Below, piece after piece: positions 7,367 to 18,042 of a stretch of 44,320 nt of DNA. Every line of letters starts with the position of its first letter. Position 1 is the first letter of the stretch. Below the pieces are notes generated by a model. The model had not been told where the DNA came from. It ran no database searches and worked only from the letters and a program-made list of their open reading frames with translations. The DNA is taken from NCBI GenBank assembly GCA_003210775.1, contig QCUI01000009.1, positions 1-44,320 on the forward strand, written 5' to 3'. The position numbers were made by a program, and so were the translations under genes. The DNA comes from Synechococcus sp. AG-679-A04. Its GTDB lineage: Bacteria; Cyanobacteriota; Cyanobacteriia; PCC-6307; Cyanobiaceae.

Positions 7367-7957
7367 ATGATCCCCATCGTCATTGAGGAATCCGGACGCG
7401 GGGAAAGGGCGTTTGATATTTATTCGCGCTTGCTGCGCGAACGCATCATCTTTCTTGGTGAAGCTGTCACCAGCGAGTCAGCGAACAGGATTGTTGCTCA
7501 GTTGCTATTTCTCGAAGCAGAGGATCCCGAAAAGGACATCTACCTCTACATCAATTCACCGGGAGGATCTGTCTACGATGGTCTCGGTATTTTCGACACC
7601 ATGCAGCACATCAAGCCCGATGTGCAGACCGTATGTGTCGGACTGGCCGCAAGTATGGGTGCGTTTCTTTTGTGTGCAGGTACTAAAGGTAAGCGCAGCA
7701 GCCTTCAGCATTCGCGCATCATGATTCACCAACCGCTTGGTGGTGCAAGGGGTCAGGCCAGCGATATTCGTATTCAGGCTGACGAAATCCTTTACTTGAA
7801 AGATCGCTTGAACCAGGAACTAGCTGATAGAACCAGTCAGCCTCTCGACAAGATTCAGACAGATACTGATCGTGACTTCTTTATGTCCCCAGCTGAAGCA
7901 AAGGACTATGGATTAATCGATAGCGTGATCGATAAGCGTCCTGTGCATTCCGTTTGA
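7367..7957 (+). CDS. clpP: ATP-dependent Clp protease proteolytic subunit
   Basis: The true start is ATG 7367, giving [20 protein letters not shown] and the usual 196 aa; an open frame continues upstream but runs antisense through thf1 and is not part of the protein. The serine protease triad is visible as Ser96 (GLAASMGAF), His121 (MIHQPLGG) and Asp170 (TDRDFFMSP). ClpP forms the barrel-shaped proteolytic core used with ClpC or ClpX. Cyanobacteria have three ClpP and one ClpR; the intact triad makes this a ClpP, but I cannot tell which paralogue. A strong terminator follows. Confidence 0.96.
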   Translation: MIPIVIEESGRGERAFDIYSRLLRERIIFLGEAVTSESANRIVAQLLFLEAEDPEKDIYLYINSPGGSVYDGLGIFDTMQHIKPDVQTVCVGLAASMGAFLLCAGTKGKRSSLQHSRIMIHQPLGGARGQASDIRIQADEILYLKDRLNQELADRTSQPLDKIQTDTDRDFFMSPAEAKDYGLIDSVIDKRPVHSV

Positions 7958-7967
7958 TCGTTGCTTG

Positions 7968-8010
7968 AAACATTAAAAAACTCCCTCTTATGGAGAGTTT
8001 TTTAATGTTT
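7968..8010. terminator. Bidirectional terminator after clpP
   Basis: A perfect 16-bp stem (7968-7983 with 7995-8010) with an 11-nt loop. The arms contain A and T tracts (ATTAAAAAACTC and GAGTTTTTTAAT), so it can end transcription from either strand. It lies 10 bp after the clpP stop. Confidence 0.9.
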
Positions 8011-8041
8011 ATGTGTAGTTCTGGATGATTGATATGAGCAC

Positions 8042-8073
8042 AAAAATTCCAGGCTCGTGTTTGAGCCTGGAAT
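8042..8073 (-). terminator. Terminator of ftsH
   Basis: Arms ATTCCAGGCTC and GAGCCTGGAAT form an 11-bp stem with a 6-nt loop. On the minus strand the stem runs into TTTTT, the expected tail. It lies about 18 bp after the ftsH stop and is separate from the clpP terminator. Confidence 0.88.
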
Positions 8074-8091
8074 GGAGTTAGCTCAGAGAAC

Positions 8092-10005
8092 TCAGTTCAG
8101 AACAGGAGAGAAACGATCCTTTTCAGGAATAATGGTGTAAGTAGCGAGAATTTCGCGGAATTCATCGCCATCCATCGTCTCTTTTTCGATCAGCAGTTCA
8201 ACGAGACGATCCATCGCTTCACGTTGACCCTGAACAAGACTCAAGGTCTCTTCGTAGCACTGCATCACGATGCCACGAACCTGCTCATCAATTTGCTTAG
8301 AAGTGCCTTCAGAAGTGTCACTGCGCGTCATCAGATCTCTGCCAAGAAAGACCTCCTGACTGCCACCACCTGTTGACATCTGGCCGAGACCGCTCATTCC
8401 GTAGCGGGTCACCATCTGCCGAGCAATTGAAGCAACCATCTGGATATCTCCTCCAGCACCCGTTGTGACTTCTGCGTAGCCGAACACCACATCTTCAGCA
8501 GCGCGACCACCAAGAGCACCCATGATCCGAGCTTTCAGCTGAGAGCGGGAAACCAGCATTTGCTCTTCATCAGGAGAGAACCACGTCAAACCTTGTGCTT
8601 GTCCACGCGGAATGAGGGTGACCTTCTGGACAGGATCGTGATCCTTCACAAGGCTGCCAACAAGGGCGTGACCCACCTCGTGATAAGCAATCAGACGTTT
8701 GCTGCGTCCGTCGGTCAAAGGATGACCTTCCAACCCAGCGATGATGCGGTCAACAGCATCATCGATTTCAGACAGGCTGATGGTTTCCTTCCGGCGTCGG
8801 GCCGTCAAGATCGCAGCCTCGTTGAGGAGGTTGGCCAGGTCAGCACCTGTGAAACCAGGTGTCCTGCGGGCAATGCTTTCGAGAGACAGATCATCAGCAA
8901 GCTTCTTGTTGCGTGAGTGAACTTTGAGGATGGACAAACGACCTTTGATATCTGGGGCATCGACAGTCACCTGGCGGTCGAAACGACCAGGACGCATCAG
9001 CGCCGAATCAAGAACATCGGGGCGATTGGTGGCCGCGATGATGATGATTCCGCTATTCCCTTCGAAGCCATCCATTTCGGTGAGCAGCTGGTTCAAAGTT
9101 TGCTCACGCTCATCGTTGCCCCCTCCAATTCCAGCTCCTCTTTGACGACCAACCGCGTCAATCTCGTCAATGAAGATCAGACAAGGGCTGTTCTCCTTGG
9201 CACGTTTGAACAGGTCGCGGACTCTACTGGCGCCAACACCAACAAACATCTCCACGAATTCAGAGCCCGACAGGGAGAAGAAGGGCACACCTGCCTCGCC
9301 TGCAATGGCTTTCGCAAGCAGTGTCTTACCAGTGCCAGGAGGCCCAACAAGAAGTACGCCTTTGGGGATCTGAGCACCAACTGAGGTGAATTTTTCTGGC
9401 TGCTTCAGGAACGTCACAACCTCTTCGAGGTCCTGCTTGGCTTCGTTGACGCCTGCAACGTCGTCAAACATCACACCTGTTTCCGCTTCCATCGCGAAAC
9501 GAGCCTTGGTTTTGCCGAACTGCATGGCTTGACCAGGGCCGCCAGGCATGTTGTTGCCGCGACGGGCAAGGAAAATCAGAGAACCGATCAGCAGCAGTGG
9601 AAACGCAAGGTTGCCAAGGATGCCGAGAGCGGGGGGCGCGGTTTTAGGTGGATGAACATCAAAGCTGATGCCCTCAGCCTTGAGAGTGTTGATCAGCTCA
9701 GGCGCCAAACCAGGCAGATCGACTCTCAGACGTTGAACTCGGTTGTCGAGATCGGGATCAACCGCTTCAACCACAGCATCACGACCACCGTCATAAATGT
9801 CGACTGACGTGACACGACCGGCTTCCACATAATCCAAGAAGCGGCCATAACTCATCCTGGCAACCGCGGTGTTGCGTGGCGCCTCAGTGGGCCCACCCGG
9901 CTTCAGGTTGCTCAGCGCTCCGCTGCCGAAGACTTGCAATGCCAGCAGCAGAGCAACAGTGATGGGAAGTCCCCAGAGAAGGATCTGCCGCCAGCGCTGA
10001 TTCAT
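8092..10005 (-). CDS. ftsH: ATP-dependent zinc metalloprotease FtsH
   Basis: I start at the ATG giving [12 protein letters not shown] (637 aa); a TTG three codons upstream also exists. Order: N-terminal membrane helix (about residues 8-28), extracytoplasmic domain, second helix (about 130-147), AAA module with Walker A GPPGTGKT (221-228) and Walker [10 protein letters not shown], second region of homology with [10 protein letters not shown] and RPGRFDR, then the zinc site HEVGH (442-446). The common motif is HEAGH, so the Val is a small variation. FtsH hexamers in thylakoids degrade damaged D1 protein during photosystem II repair. I cannot assign it to FtsH1-4. It follows the MacB-type gene by about 60 bp. 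Confidence 0.96.
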   Translation of the reverse strand: MNQRWRQILLWGLPITVALLLALQVFGSGALSNLKPGGPTEAPRNTAVARMSYGRFLDYVEAGRVTSVDIYDGGRDAVVEAVDPDLDNRVQRLRVDLPGLAPELINTLKAEGISFDVHPPKTAPPALGILGNLAFPLLLIGSLIFLARRGNNMPGGPGQAMQFGKTKARFAMEAETGVMFDDVAGVNEAKQDLEEVVTFLKQPEKFTSVGAQIPKGVLLVGPPGTGKTLLAKAIAGEAGVPFFSLSGSEFVEMFVGVGASRVRDLFKRAKENSPCLIFIDEIDAVGRQRGAGIGGGNDEREQTLNQLLTEMDGFEGNSGIIIIAATNRPDVLDSALMRPGRFDRQVTVDAPDIKGRLSILKVHSRNKKLADDLSLESIARRTPGFTGADLANLLNEAAILTARRRKETISLSEIDDAVDRIIAGLEGHPLTDGRSKRLIAYHEVGHALVGSLVKDHDPVQKVTLIPRGQAQGLTWFSPDEEQMLVSRSQLKARIMGALGGRAAEDVVFGYAEVTTGAGGDIQMVASIARQMVTRYGMSGLGQMSTGGGSQEVFLGRDLMTRSDTSEGTSKQIDEQVRGIVMQCYEETLSLVQGQREAMDRLVELLIEKETMDGDEFREILATYTIIPEKDRFSPVLN

Positions 10006-10067
10006 GGGAATCAAGAAGATTCGACGATCGTAAGAGCTTCGGGTTACAAACTGTGCATTTCTTCTAC

Positions 10068-11297
10068 CTAAAGACTGCGCAAAGCCGTAATCGGATCAAG
10101 ACGAGCTGCACGCCGTGCGGGAACAACACCGAAGAACAGTCCGATCGAACCTGAAAGCCCAACCGTCAGAAGAACTGTTGGCACACCGATGGCTGCCGGA
10201 AGCGGGGTTAGCAAGCCCACTGCCGCAATCGCCCCATAACCGGCTGCCGTCCCAATGACCCCTCCAAGACTTGAGAGAACCAGAGATTCGACCAGAAACT
10301 GACGCAGAACATCCGAGCTGCGTGCACCGAGTGCTTTGCGCAGTCCGATTTCCTCGGTTCTCTCGCTCACAGATACCAACATGATGTTCATGATGCCGAT
10401 CCCGCCGACGAGCAGAGACACTCCTCCGATGGCACCAAGCATCAGGGTCAGCCCACCGGTGATGGTTCCGACAATCGTCAGTGCGTCCTGCTGGGAACGA
10501 ACAGCGAAATCGTCATCACGAAGGATGCGATGCCGTTGACGCAAGAGATTTGAAATTTGGAATTTCGCTGCACTTGTGCTGTTCGCATTTCTGGCCTCTG
10601 CACTGATGAAACTGAGGCTCACGCCATAGGTGGGGTCGCGCCCCGTCAGGCGGCTGACCATCGTGCTGAGGGGGATATAGGCGTTTTCATCCTGATTAGA
10701 CCCGAAGACAGCTCCTTTAGGGGCCATCACTCCGATCACATTGAAACTCTGATCGCGGATGCGCAGGGAACTACCAATTGCTGAGCCACCAGGAAACAGC
10801 TTGTCGCGCAGATCAGGACCGATTACCACCACTGTGCGTGCTGCTTGGACGTCCTGTTCGCTGATAAAACGCCCCCGACCCACTTCAAAACTCCTGACAG
10901 GCAGGAACTCCGGTGTCACCCCAAAGATGGCTGCGGTGCTGCTTCTCGCGCCTGACTGCACCACCTCGTTGGCATTGATCTGAGGAGCCACCCGCTTGAT
11001 GCTGGGGACCTGTTGAGCAATTGCCTCAGAGTCCTCCAGCACCAGAGTGCGCGGAAAAGCCACCCCCTGACGCCTTGTGTCGTTACTGCCTGGCACCACG
11101 AACAGCACATTGGCTCCCAGGTTGCTCAGCTGACTTTCAGCAAGATTCTGGGCACCACGTCCCACACCAACAAGCGTGATCACGGATGCATTACCGATCA
11201 CAATGCCGAGCATCGTCAACAGGCTGCGCAACCTGTTGGCCTTCAGGGTGTTGAGGGCCATGCCGACTGTTTCGGCGATGGGCAGATTGCTCGCCAT
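10068..11297 (-). CDS. MacB/FtsX-type ABC transporter permease
   Basis: The 409-aa protein has the MacB permease layout: N-terminal helix after [28 protein letters not shown] (residues 12-40), a large periplasmic domain (about 45-270) and three C-terminal helices of the FtsX fold (about 280-400), with the conserved [16 protein letters not shown] loop. Such permeases work with a separate MacA-like membrane fusion protein and an ATPase (DevBCA/MacAB systems) to export peptides, lipids or toxins. Neither partner gene is in this window, so the substrate is unknown. It lies between pyk (13 bp upstream) and ftsH on the same strand. Confidence 0.85.
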   Translation of the reverse strand: MASNLPIAETVGMALNTLKANRLRSLLTMLGIVIGNASVITLVGVGRGAQNLAESQLSNLGANVLFVVPGSNDTRRQGVAFPRTLVLEDSEAIAQQVPSIKRVAPQINANEVVQSGARSSTAAIFGVTPEFLPVRSFEVGRGRFISEQDVQAARTVVVIGPDLRDKLFPGGSAIGSSLRIRDQSFNVIGVMAPKGAVFGSNQDENAYIPLSTMVSRLTGRDPTYGVSLSFISAEARNANSTSAAKFQISNLLRQRHRILRDDDFAVRSQQDALTIVGTITGGLTLMLGAIGGVSLLVGGIGIMNIMLVSVSERTEEIGLRKALGARSSDVLRQFLVESLVLSSLGGVIGTAAGYGAIAAVGLLTPLPAAIGVPTVLLTVGLSGSIGLFFGVVPARRAARLDPITALRSL

Positions 11298-11310
11298 GGG
11301 TTGCTGAGGC

Positions 11311-13095
11311 TTAAAGCATCGTGTCTAGTTTCACGGCCATGTTGCTGCCGGTTCCTCGATGAACGGCTCCTTCCTTGACAAGCAGAGTCACAACCTCGCC
11401 CTCCAGGAGATCGCGTGTGGCATTGGCTATGCCTGTAATAACGGGGATGCCAAGACGCTGCGCAATCACCGCTGCATGGGAGCTCTCTGCGGGTGTTTCA
11501 GTGATCACCGCTGCGGCGTCTCTGATGGCATCGAGATAGTCGGCATTCGTGTCGGTGGCCACCAGCACCTCGCCGGGCTCGAGCTTGGCGCAGTCACTTG
11601 CGCAGGTTGCGATGCGCACTTTTCCGCTGATTGATCCGCTGCCGAAGCCTGTGCCACGACCGAGCACAGCACTCACGATGCCCACCTTGATCAGATCGGT
11701 GGATCCGCTGACGCCAGCCAGGGTGCCCGCTGTCTGAACGCAGAGGTCCCCGTCCTTGAGCACGCCCAACTCCTGTGCCACTCCCATGGCGAGAGTGAAG
11801 GTTGCGGTTGTGCTCTGCTGGGTTTCAATCAGCAGAGGTGTCACGCCCCAGACAAGCTGAAGTTTTCTGGCCACTGACACCTCTGATGTGACAGCAAGGA
11901 TCGGGGTGGACGGTCGAAATTTGCTCACGTTGTGTGCGGTGGCACCACTTTTCGTCAGCGGCAGAATCGCCGCTGCATTGAGCTGTCGGGCAATGCTGCT
12001 GACTGCGCCGCTGATGGAATTGGGAATGGTGCTTGGCAGATGCGTGTCGATTGGGCGTTGCGGGTAGTCCCGTTCAATCCGACGGGCGATTGTGGCCATC
12101 GTCTCAACGGCTTCGACGGGAAAATCCCCCACTGCAGTCTCATTGGAGAGCATCACTGCATCGGTGCCATCAAGAATGGCGTTCGCCACATCACTGACCT
12201 CAGCTCTTGTTGGACGAGGGCTTGAGGCCATCGAATCCAGCATCTGGGTGGCCGTGATGATCGGAATTCCCAGGCTGTTGGCCTTGTGGATCAGATCCTT
12301 CTGCAGCAGAGGCACCTCTTCGGCAGGCATTTCCACGCCGAGATCACCTCTGGCCACCATCACGCCGTCACAGAGGGGAAGGATGGCGTCGATCTGATCG
12401 ATGGCTTCAAATTTTTCGATCTTGGCAACTACAGGAGTCGAGAAGCCGTGCTTCCTGATCAACTCACGAATTTCCTGCATGTCCGAGGGATTGCGGACGA
12501 AACTCAGTGCAACCCAGTCGACTCCCTGCTGCAAGCCGAATGCCAGATCCTGACGGTCCTTGGTGGTGAGTGCTCTCACCGACAGCTGCACATCAGGGAA
12601 ATTGACTCCCTTGTTGTTGGACAGAACTCCACCAACGTTGACAACGCAGTGAAGGGTCTGGTCAACCTCATCCACCCGGTCGACTTTCATTTCGACTCGA
12701 CCATCGTCGAGAAGGATGCGACTGCCTGCTTTGACCTCCTCGGCAAGCCTGTCGTAGGTGACTGTGGCAACCGTCTGGTTGCAGCGAACCTGTTTGGACG
12801 TGAGGGCGAAGTGATCGCCCTTTCCAAGCGTGATCGGACCTTCCTCGAAGCGACCCAGTCGAATCTTCGGACCCTGAAGATCCTGCAGGATTCCGATGTG
12901 AACTCCGAGCTCATGGGCCACCTGTCGGATGGTGGCGATCCGGGCAGCGTGCTCGGAGTGGTCTCCGTGCGAGAAGTTCAGTCGGAATGTTGTAGCGCCT
13001 GCTTGAACCAGTTCCCGAATGCGTTCGGGACTTTCGGTGGCTGGGCCGATCGTGGCGACGATCTTGGTTCTGCGTGTCAGATCGATCTCGGCCAT
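11311..13095 (-). CDS. pyk: Pyruvate kinase with C-terminal PEP-utiliser domain
   Basis: Pyruvate kinase makes pyruvate and ATP from phosphoenolpyruvate and ADP, the last step of glycolysis. The 594-aa protein starts AEIDLTRRTKIVATIGPAT, has the B-domain insert, the active-site lysine segment VVAKIEKFEAI, VARGDLGVEMP and ITATQMLDSM. After the regulatory domain it carries an extra domain of about 100 aa ending in TETPAESSHAAVIAQRLG, the PEP-utiliser mobile domain also found in Bacillus and cyanobacterial enzymes; its phosphohistidine-type His is present. Length agrees with this long class (about 590 aa). Divergent from the MazG-like gene, 60 bp apart. Confidence 0.96.
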   Translation of the reverse strand: MAEIDLTRRTKIVATIGPATESPERIRELVQAGATTFRLNFSHGDHSEHAARIATIRQVAHELGVHIGILQDLQGPKIRLGRFEEGPITLGKGDHFALTSKQVRCNQTVATVTYDRLAEEVKAGSRILLDDGRVEMKVDRVDEVDQTLHCVVNVGGVLSNNKGVNFPDVQLSVRALTTKDRQDLAFGLQQGVDWVALSFVRNPSDMQEIRELIRKHGFSTPVVAKIEKFEAIDQIDAILPLCDGVMVARGDLGVEMPAEEVPLLQKDLIHKANSLGIPIITATQMLDSMASSPRPTRAEVSDVANAILDGTDAVMLSNETAVGDFPVEAVETMATIARRIERDYPQRPIDTHLPSTIPNSISGAVSSIARQLNAAAILPLTKSGATAHNVSKFRPSTPILAVTSEVSVARKLQLVWGVTPLLIETQQSTTATFTLAMGVAQELGVLKDGDLCVQTAGTLAGVSGSTDLIKVGIVSAVLGRGTGFGSGSISGKVRIATCASDCAKLEPGEVLVATDTNADYLDAIRDAAAVITETPAESSHAAVIAQRLGIPVITGIANATRDLLEGEVVTLLVKEGAVHRGTGSNMAVKLDTML

Positions 13096-13155
13096 CCTTG
13101 GCGCCGGAAACCAGCGGAATCTACCGTCATGCCCTCAACCCTCCGATGATTCTCT

Positions 13156-13485
13156 GTGCTTCTCAACGACTACCAACTTCAATCACGCAGCACGGCCCGA
13201 TACCCCGATGCCGGCAATAATCTCATCTATCCAACCCTCGGCCTGACAGGTGAGGCCGGTGAAGTCGCCGACAAAGTAAAAAAATTGATCCGCGATCGTG
13301 GAGGCGTTGTGGACGAGAGCTTCACTAAAGATGTGGCCCTGGAGCTTGGGGATGTGCTCTGGTACGTAGCCCAGTTGGCCACAGAACTCGGCCTCAGCCT
13401 CGAAGAAGTGGCTTCAGCCAATCTCAGCAAACTCCAGAGTCGGTCCCAACGCGGCACTCTTCAGGGGGAGGGTGATCATCGGTAA
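13156..13485 (+). CDS. MazG-like nucleotide pyrophosphohydrolase
   Basis: The 109-aa protein has the all-alpha NTP pyrophosphatase signature: GLTGEAGEVADKVKK (residues 30-44) with paired acidic residues and, about 30 residues on, ELGDVLWYVAQLA. These Glu and Asp residues bind Mg for hydrolysis of (d)NTPs to NMP and pyrophosphate, so the likely role is cleansing of the nucleotide pool. Short single-domain members are common in cyanobacteria and in their phages; here all neighbours are cellular genes, and nothing suggests phage origin. The start is GTG. Convergent with yggT, 18 bp apart. Confidence 0.85.
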   Translation: MLLNDYQLQSRSTARYPDAGNNLIYPTLGLTGEAGEVADKVKKLIRDRGGVVDESFTKDVALELGDVLWYVAQLATELGLSLEEVASANLSKLQSRSQRGTLQGEGDHR

Positions 13486-13503
13486 GGGCTCAACGATTTG
13501 CGC

Positions 13504-13809
13504 TCAGCCGTAGGCCCCGACTCCACCTGCATAAGCAATCATGCTTGCCCTCATCAACAGGGATTGCATCAAATTGAGTGCAACAAAAGCAAGAATGGCC
13601 GACAAGTCCAGTCCACCGAGCGGTGGGATCAAGCCGCGAAAGGCATTTAGATAGGGATCTGTAATTGAACTCACGGTGCTGAGCACAGGATTTCCCCAGT
13701 CGAGATTGGGGAACCAGCTCAGAAGCACCCGCACGATCAAGACCAGCGAATAGATCTGAAGTGTCTGGGAGAGCACCTGAAGGACTGTGGACACAAGCTC
13801 GGTGGCCAT
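13504..13809 (-). CDS. YggT family membrane protein
   Basis: The 101-aa product has two hydrophobic segments (about residues 6-30 and 69-90) flanking a loop with LLSWFPN and SSITDPYLNAFRGLIPP, the YggT/Ycf19/CCB3 signature. Members in plastids and cyanobacteria have been linked to cytochrome b6 maturation (CCB3) or to nucleoid distribution and division; the exact role here is unknown. It is the third gene of an apparent ilvA-scpB-yggT operon, 24 bp after scpB. Confidence 0.88.
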   Translation of the reverse strand: MATELVSTVLQVLSQTLQIYSLVLIVRVLLSWFPNLDWGNPVLSTVSSITDPYLNAFRGLIPPLGGLDLSAILAFVALNLMQSLLMRASMIAYAGGVGAYG

Positions 13810-13833
13810 GGAAACCGCGGAATTAAGAGAACT

Positions 13834-14382
13834 CTATGCAGCCTGGGATGGTTCGGAGCCACCGCCAAGCTCAGGAAGGACCGAGAACGTTCGATGGAAC
13901 TTCTCGGAGAGGGTGATCCAGTAGGAGCGCCCCTCGCTTTGACGCTTGCGTTCAATGAAGTTCTGGTTCACCAGTTCCTTGATGTGGTCGTAGGCACCGG
14001 AACCTCTGAGATCCACCAGATCGGACTGGAGAATCCTTTTTTTCAGTGCAACCGTCGCCAAGGTTCGCAGTGTGGCTGTCGAGAGATTCACAGGAAGTAG
14101 ATCGCGCACAAGTTCACCCAGGCCTGGACGCAACTGCAAGCTGTAACGACCGTTGCTTTGATTGATCTCCAGAGAGGTGTCTCGCTGGGCGTAGCCGGCA
14201 ATCAGGATCAGCATTCCCTGCTCGGTCTCCGATTCGGACAGCCCAACTAAGGTCGAGAGCTCCTGCAGCGAGACTGGCCGACCTTTCAAGTAAAGGATCG
14301 CCTCAAGACGAGCGGGGAGTGATACCAGCGACGCAGCGCCTTGTCTGCTGTGACTGCGTTCTTGGTCGCGTCCCTGATCCAA
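13834..14382 (-). CDS. scpB: Segregation and condensation protein B
   Basis: ScpB is the winged-helix subunit of the SMC-ScpA-ScpB condensin that organises and segregates chromosomes. The 182-aa protein has LPARLEAILYLKGRPVSLQEL (residues 22-42 region), then two winged-helix domains, with TLATVALKKRILQSDLVDLRGS and ELVNQNFIERKR typical of the family. The start is TTG; I find no in-frame ATG that keeps the first conserved helix. Residues 1-20 are polar and may be dispensable. It lies 54 bp after ilvA and before yggT. Confidence 0.9.
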   Translation of the reverse strand: MDQGRDQERSHSRQGAASLVSLPARLEAILYLKGRPVSLQELSTLVGLSESETEQGMLILIAGYAQRDTSLEINQSNGRYSLQLRPGLGELVRDLLPVNLSTATLRTLATVALKKRILQSDLVDLRGSGAYDHIKELVNQNFIERKRQSEGRSYWITLSEKFHRTFSVLPELGGGSEPSQAA

Positions 14383-14436
14383 GCCAGCATCCAGTGATCC
14401 GACAATCCAAGGTAACGCTCATCTCAGTGAGCGCCA

Positions 14437-15960
14437 TCAGGGACCGAGAAAAATCTGATAGGCAGGGTTGGATGTCTCTTCCCAGCTCGGATAGCCCAGA
14501 TCTTGCAGGACGGCCTGCCATGACTCGAGATCGTCCGGGCTCACCAGAACACCCACCACAATCCGACCGACATCAGCACCATGATTTCGATAGTGAAAGA
14601 TGCTGATGCTCCAGCTTGAGTGAAGCGCATTGACAAAGCGCATCAGTGCACCGGGTCGTTCCGGGAACTCAAAGCGGTAAAGAAGCTCCTCAGCTGGCTC
14701 AGCCGACCTCTGCGGTAATCGACCTCCCACCATGTGACGGAGATGGACTTTGGCCAGTTCGTCGTCACTGAGATCCAGGCATTCATATCCATTACTGCGT
14801 AAAGAGGCCAGCAGATCAGAACGGTCCTGGACATCCCTGACCTGAATACCCATGAAAATGTGGGCCTGGTCACCTGCACCCATTCGATAGCTGAATTCAG
14901 TGAGGCTGCGCTTCTGAAGGAGTTCAGACAGCTTGCGCAAGCTGCCAGGCTGTTCTGGAATCTGCACGGCGAGCATGGCCTCACGCTCCTCACCGAGCTC
15001 GGCCCGTTCCGCAACAAACCGCAGACGGTTGAAATTCATGTTGGCGCCGCATGCGATCGCCACAAGCTGCTTGTTTTTTAATTGCCGCCTTGAGACATCC
15101 GCCTTCAGACCTGCAACAGCCAGGGCACCGGCCGGTTCAAGGATGGATCGGGTGTCTTCAAAGACATCCTTAATTGATGCGCAAATCTCATCGGTGCTCA
15201 CCGTGACGATGGAATCCACATATTTCTGGGCGAGTCGAAAGGTGTGTTCTCCTACCTCTCGTACAGCCACTCCATCCGCGAACAATCCCACCTGCGGCAG
15301 GCGGATTCTTTCACCGGCCTCAAGAGACAGGGTCATTGCAGCAGCGTCATGGGGTTCAACCCCAATGACTTCAATGTCAGGCCAGAGGCTTTTGACGTAA
15401 GCAGCCACCCCACCGATGAGGCCACCACCGCCAATGGCCACATAAATCGCGTCTGGGGGTTGTTGGCTCTGGCGCAGGATTTCCATCCCAACCGTTCCCT
15501 GACCGGCGATCACCTCCGGATCATCAAAAGGATGGATGAAACAGAGTCCCTCCCTTTCGCTTCGTCTTCGGGCCTCCGCGTAGGCCTCGTCGTAGGTCTC
15601 TCCATGAAGGATGACCTCGCCGCCAAGCTGACGAACCGCCTCAACCTTCACGCTGGGTGTGGTGATCGGCATGACGATCACGGCTCTGCACTGCAGATGG
15701 GCTGCACTGAGTGCAACTCCCTGGGCGTGGTTGCCTGCGCTCGAGGCGATCACACCGCGTGAACGTTCGTCGTCTGAGAGTTGAGCCATGCGGTTGTAGG
15801 CACCACGCAGCTTGAAGGAAAAGACCGGTTGCAGATCCTCACGTTTGAGCCAGACGTGATTGTTCAGACGCCGGCTGAGATTTGTTGCTAACTCGAGCGG
15901 GCTTTCGCGAGCGACGTCGTAAACCCTCGCGCGCAGGATCCTCTGCAGGTAATCATCCAT
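14437..15960 (-). CDS. ilvA: Threonine ammonia-lyase (threonine deaminase)
   Basis: This PLP enzyme converts threonine to 2-oxobutanoate and ammonia, committing carbon to isoleucine. I start at ATG 15960 ([18 protein letters not shown], 507 aa). The PLP lysine is Lys50 in [11 protein letters not shown]; the glycine loop is [10 protein letters not shown]. Two regulatory ACT-like domains follow ([14 protein letters not shown] near residue 330 and [14 protein letters not shown] near 425), matching the long, isoleucine-regulated biosynthetic type. Divergent from dxs with 77 bp between the starts. First gene of an ilvA-scpB-yggT run. Confidence 0.96.
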   Translation of the reverse strand: MDDYLQRILRARVYDVARESPLELATNLSRRLNNHVWLKREDLQPVFSFKLRGAYNRMAQLSDDERSRGVIASSAGNHAQGVALSAAHLQCRAVIVMPITTPSVKVEAVRQLGGEVILHGETYDEAYAEARRRSEREGLCFIHPFDDPEVIAGQGTVGMEILRQSQQPPDAIYVAIGGGGLIGGVAAYVKSLWPDIEVIGVEPHDAAAMTLSLEAGERIRLPQVGLFADGVAVREVGEHTFRLAQKYVDSIVTVSTDEICASIKDVFEDTRSILEPAGALAVAGLKADVSRRQLKNKQLVAIACGANMNFNRLRFVAERAELGEEREAMLAVQIPEQPGSLRKLSELLQKRSLTEFSYRMGAGDQAHIFMGIQVRDVQDRSDLLASLRSNGYECLDLSDDELAKVHLRHMVGGRLPQRSAEPAEELLYRFEFPERPGALMRFVNALHSSWSISIFHYRNHGADVGRIVVGVLVSPDDLESWQAVLQDLGYPSWEETSNPAYQIFLGP

Positions 15961-16037
15961 CGGATCAGTCTGACAACCAGTGGCTTTCACGGGTGGCTGG
16001 CACGCCTCGTAGATTGACTCAATCTGCCGGGAGGCTC

Positions 16038-17981
16038 ATGCACCTGAGCGATCTGTCGCATCCCAATCAGCTGCATGGTCTATCCGTAGCCGAGCTTGAA
16101 GATGTCGCCGCACAGATCCGGCAGCGCCATCTGGAAGTGGTGTCCAATAGCGGTGGGCATCTTGGTCCTGGCCTTGGGGTTGTTGAGCTCACACTCGCCC
16201 TGTACCAAACCCTGGATCTTGATCGTGATCGCGTGGTCTGGGACGTTGGCCATCAGGCCTATCCCCACAAATTGATCACAGGTCGCTACGCCGATTTTGA
16301 TTCCCTTAGACAAAAATCAGGCGTTGCCGGATATCTCAAGCGATCTGAGAGCACATTCGATCATTTCGGCGCTGGTCACGCCAGTACGTCCATCTCAGCA
16401 GCACTGGGAATGGCCATGGCCCGAGACCGTCTCGGCCAGGATCACAAATGTGTTGCGGTGATCGGTGATGGAGCTCTCACCGGTGGAATGGCTTTGGAGG
16501 CCATCAACCATGCGGGACACATGCCCAACACACCCTTGCTGGTGGTGCTTAACGACAACGACATGTCCATTTCCCCGCCAGTCGGGGCTCTCTCAAGTCA
16601 TCTGAACCGGATGAGGCTTAGCCCTCCGATGCAGTTTCTGTCAGGGAGCGTGGAAGAAAGCATGCGTCATCTCCCTTTCATGGGTGGTGATATTCCTGCT
16701 GAACTCAACCGACTCAAGGGCAGCATGCGTCGTCTGGCGGTGCCCAAGGTCGGTGCGGTTTTTGAAGAGCTTGGTTTCACTTATATGGGGCCTGTCGACG
16801 GTCACGACATTGCCGAAATGATGAGAACATTTCAGGCTGCTCACCGTGTTGGTGGTCCGGTGCTGGTGCATGTGCTCACCACCAAGGGCAAGGGCTATCC
16901 CTATGCGGAGGCTGATCAGGTGGGCTATCACGCCCAGTCGGCTTTTGATCTCAACACCGGCAAGGCCCGCCCGAGCAAAACTCCCAAACCGCCCAGCTAC
17001 AGCAAAGTTTTTGGACAGACCCTGGTCAAAATCTGCGAGCAGAATCCCCGTGTTGTTGGAATCACAGCGGCAATGGCCACCGGTACTGGTCTTGATCTTC
17101 TTCAGAAGGCTTTGCCGGATCAATACGTCGACGTGGGCATCGCTGAGCAACATGCGGTGACCCTGGCTGCAGGTATGGCATCAGATGGTCTTCGCCCCGT
17201 TGTTGCCATCTACAGCACCTTCCTGCAAAGGGCTTTCGACCAGTTGATCCACGATGTGGGGATTCAGAAATTGCCGGTCACTTTCGTGCTGGACCGTGCT
17301 GGCGTCGTGGGTGCCGATGGGCCGACCCACCAGGGCCAGTACGACATCAGCTACATGCGTGCCATCCCCAACTTCACGGTGATGGCGCCCAAGGATGAGG
17401 CTGAACTCCAACGCATGCTGGTCAGCTCTCTCAAGCACGACGGGCCGTGTGCAATCCGCATTCCAAGGGGCCCCGGGGAAGGCGTTCCACTCATGGAAGA
17501 GGGTTGGGAACCGCTACCGATAGGTTGTGGCGAAGTTCTCCGTTCCGGAGATGACCTGGTGATCGTGGCCTATGGCGCCATGAATGCCAAAGCGATGGCG
17601 ACAGCCGAAATCCTGGCTTCTCAGGGTGTTCAGGCCACAGTCGTCAATGCTCGATTCCTCAGACCTCTCGATACAGCTTTGCTGCATCCACTGGTCCAGC
17701 GCATCGGTCGTGTCGTCACCATGGAGGAAGGGGCATTGGATGGCGGATTCGGTTCCGCGGTGATTGAATCGCTTCAGGACTCTGAACTCCATCTGCCTGT
17801 CATGAGGCTGGGAATTCCAGATGTGCTCGTGGACCATGCCACGCCACAGCAAAGTTTTGAATCACTAGGCCTGCTTCCTGATCAGATGGCTCAGAGAATC
17901 AACGAGCGATTCAACTTCATTGCCACCCAGGTTCAGAACACCTCAGAAACTGGAGTTGAAACCCCCGCGGTCCGCAGCTGA
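16038..17981 (+). CDS. dxs: 1-deoxy-D-xylulose-5-phosphate synthase
   Basis: DXS condenses pyruvate and glyceraldehyde 3-phosphate, the first step of the MEP pathway that feeds chlorophyll phytol, carotenoids and quinones. I start at ATG 16038 ([17 protein letters not shown], 647 aa), preceded by GGAGG; an open frame upstream overlaps ilvA and is not part of it. The thiamine diphosphate motif runs from GDGALTGG (about 143) to NDND (about 172); the transketolase central domain has [15 protein letters not shown]. Length is standard. A perfect hairpin terminator begins at the stop codon. Confidence 0.97.
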   Translation: MHLSDLSHPNQLHGLSVAELEDVAAQIRQRHLEVVSNSGGHLGPGLGVVELTLALYQTLDLDRDRVVWDVGHQAYPHKLITGRYADFDSLRQKSGVAGYLKRSESTFDHFGAGHASTSISAALGMAMARDRLGQDHKCVAVIGDGALTGGMALEAINHAGHMPNTPLLVVLNDNDMSISPPVGALSSHLNRMRLSPPMQFLSGSVEESMRHLPFMGGDIPAELNRLKGSMRRLAVPKVGAVFEELGFTYMGPVDGHDIAEMMRTFQAAHRVGGPVLVHVLTTKGKGYPYAEADQVGYHAQSAFDLNTGKARPSKTPKPPSYSKVFGQTLVKICEQNPRVVGITAAMATGTGLDLLQKALPDQYVDVGIAEQHAVTLAAGMASDGLRPVVAIYSTFLQRAFDQLIHDVGIQKLPVTFVLDRAGVVGADGPTHQGQYDISYMRAIPNFTVMAPKDEAELQRMLVSSLKHDGPCAIRIPRGPGEGVPLMEEGWEPLPIGCGEVLRSGDDLVIVAYGAMNAKAMATAEILASQGVQATVVNARFLRPLDTALLHPLVQRIGRVVTMEEGALDGGFGSAVIESLQDSELHLPVMRLGIPDVLVDHATPQQSFESLGLLPDQMAQRINERFNFIATQVQNTSETGVETPAVRS

Positions 17982-18024
17982 AATCACCAAAAAGGGGTGG
18001 TCTCGCCACCCCTTTTTGGTGATT
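17982..18024. terminator. Bidirectional terminator between dxs and psaK
   Basis: A perfect 19-bp stem (17982-18000 with 18006-18024) and a TCTCG loop, with a GGGGTGG core and A5/T5 tracts in the arms. It begins directly after the dxs stop and lies 18 bp past the psaK stop, so it can serve both convergent genes. Confidence 0.93.
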
Positions 18025-18042
18025 CTTCAGTTCAGAGTCGTT

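Noticed and set aside
8560-9384. Long plus-strand frames opposite ftsH
   Set aside because: Shadow frames of the conserved AAA protease; composition is not protein-like.
12286-13149. 287-codon plus-strand frame opposite pyruvate kinase
   Set aside because: Antisense shadow in a GC-biased gene; no recognisable domain.
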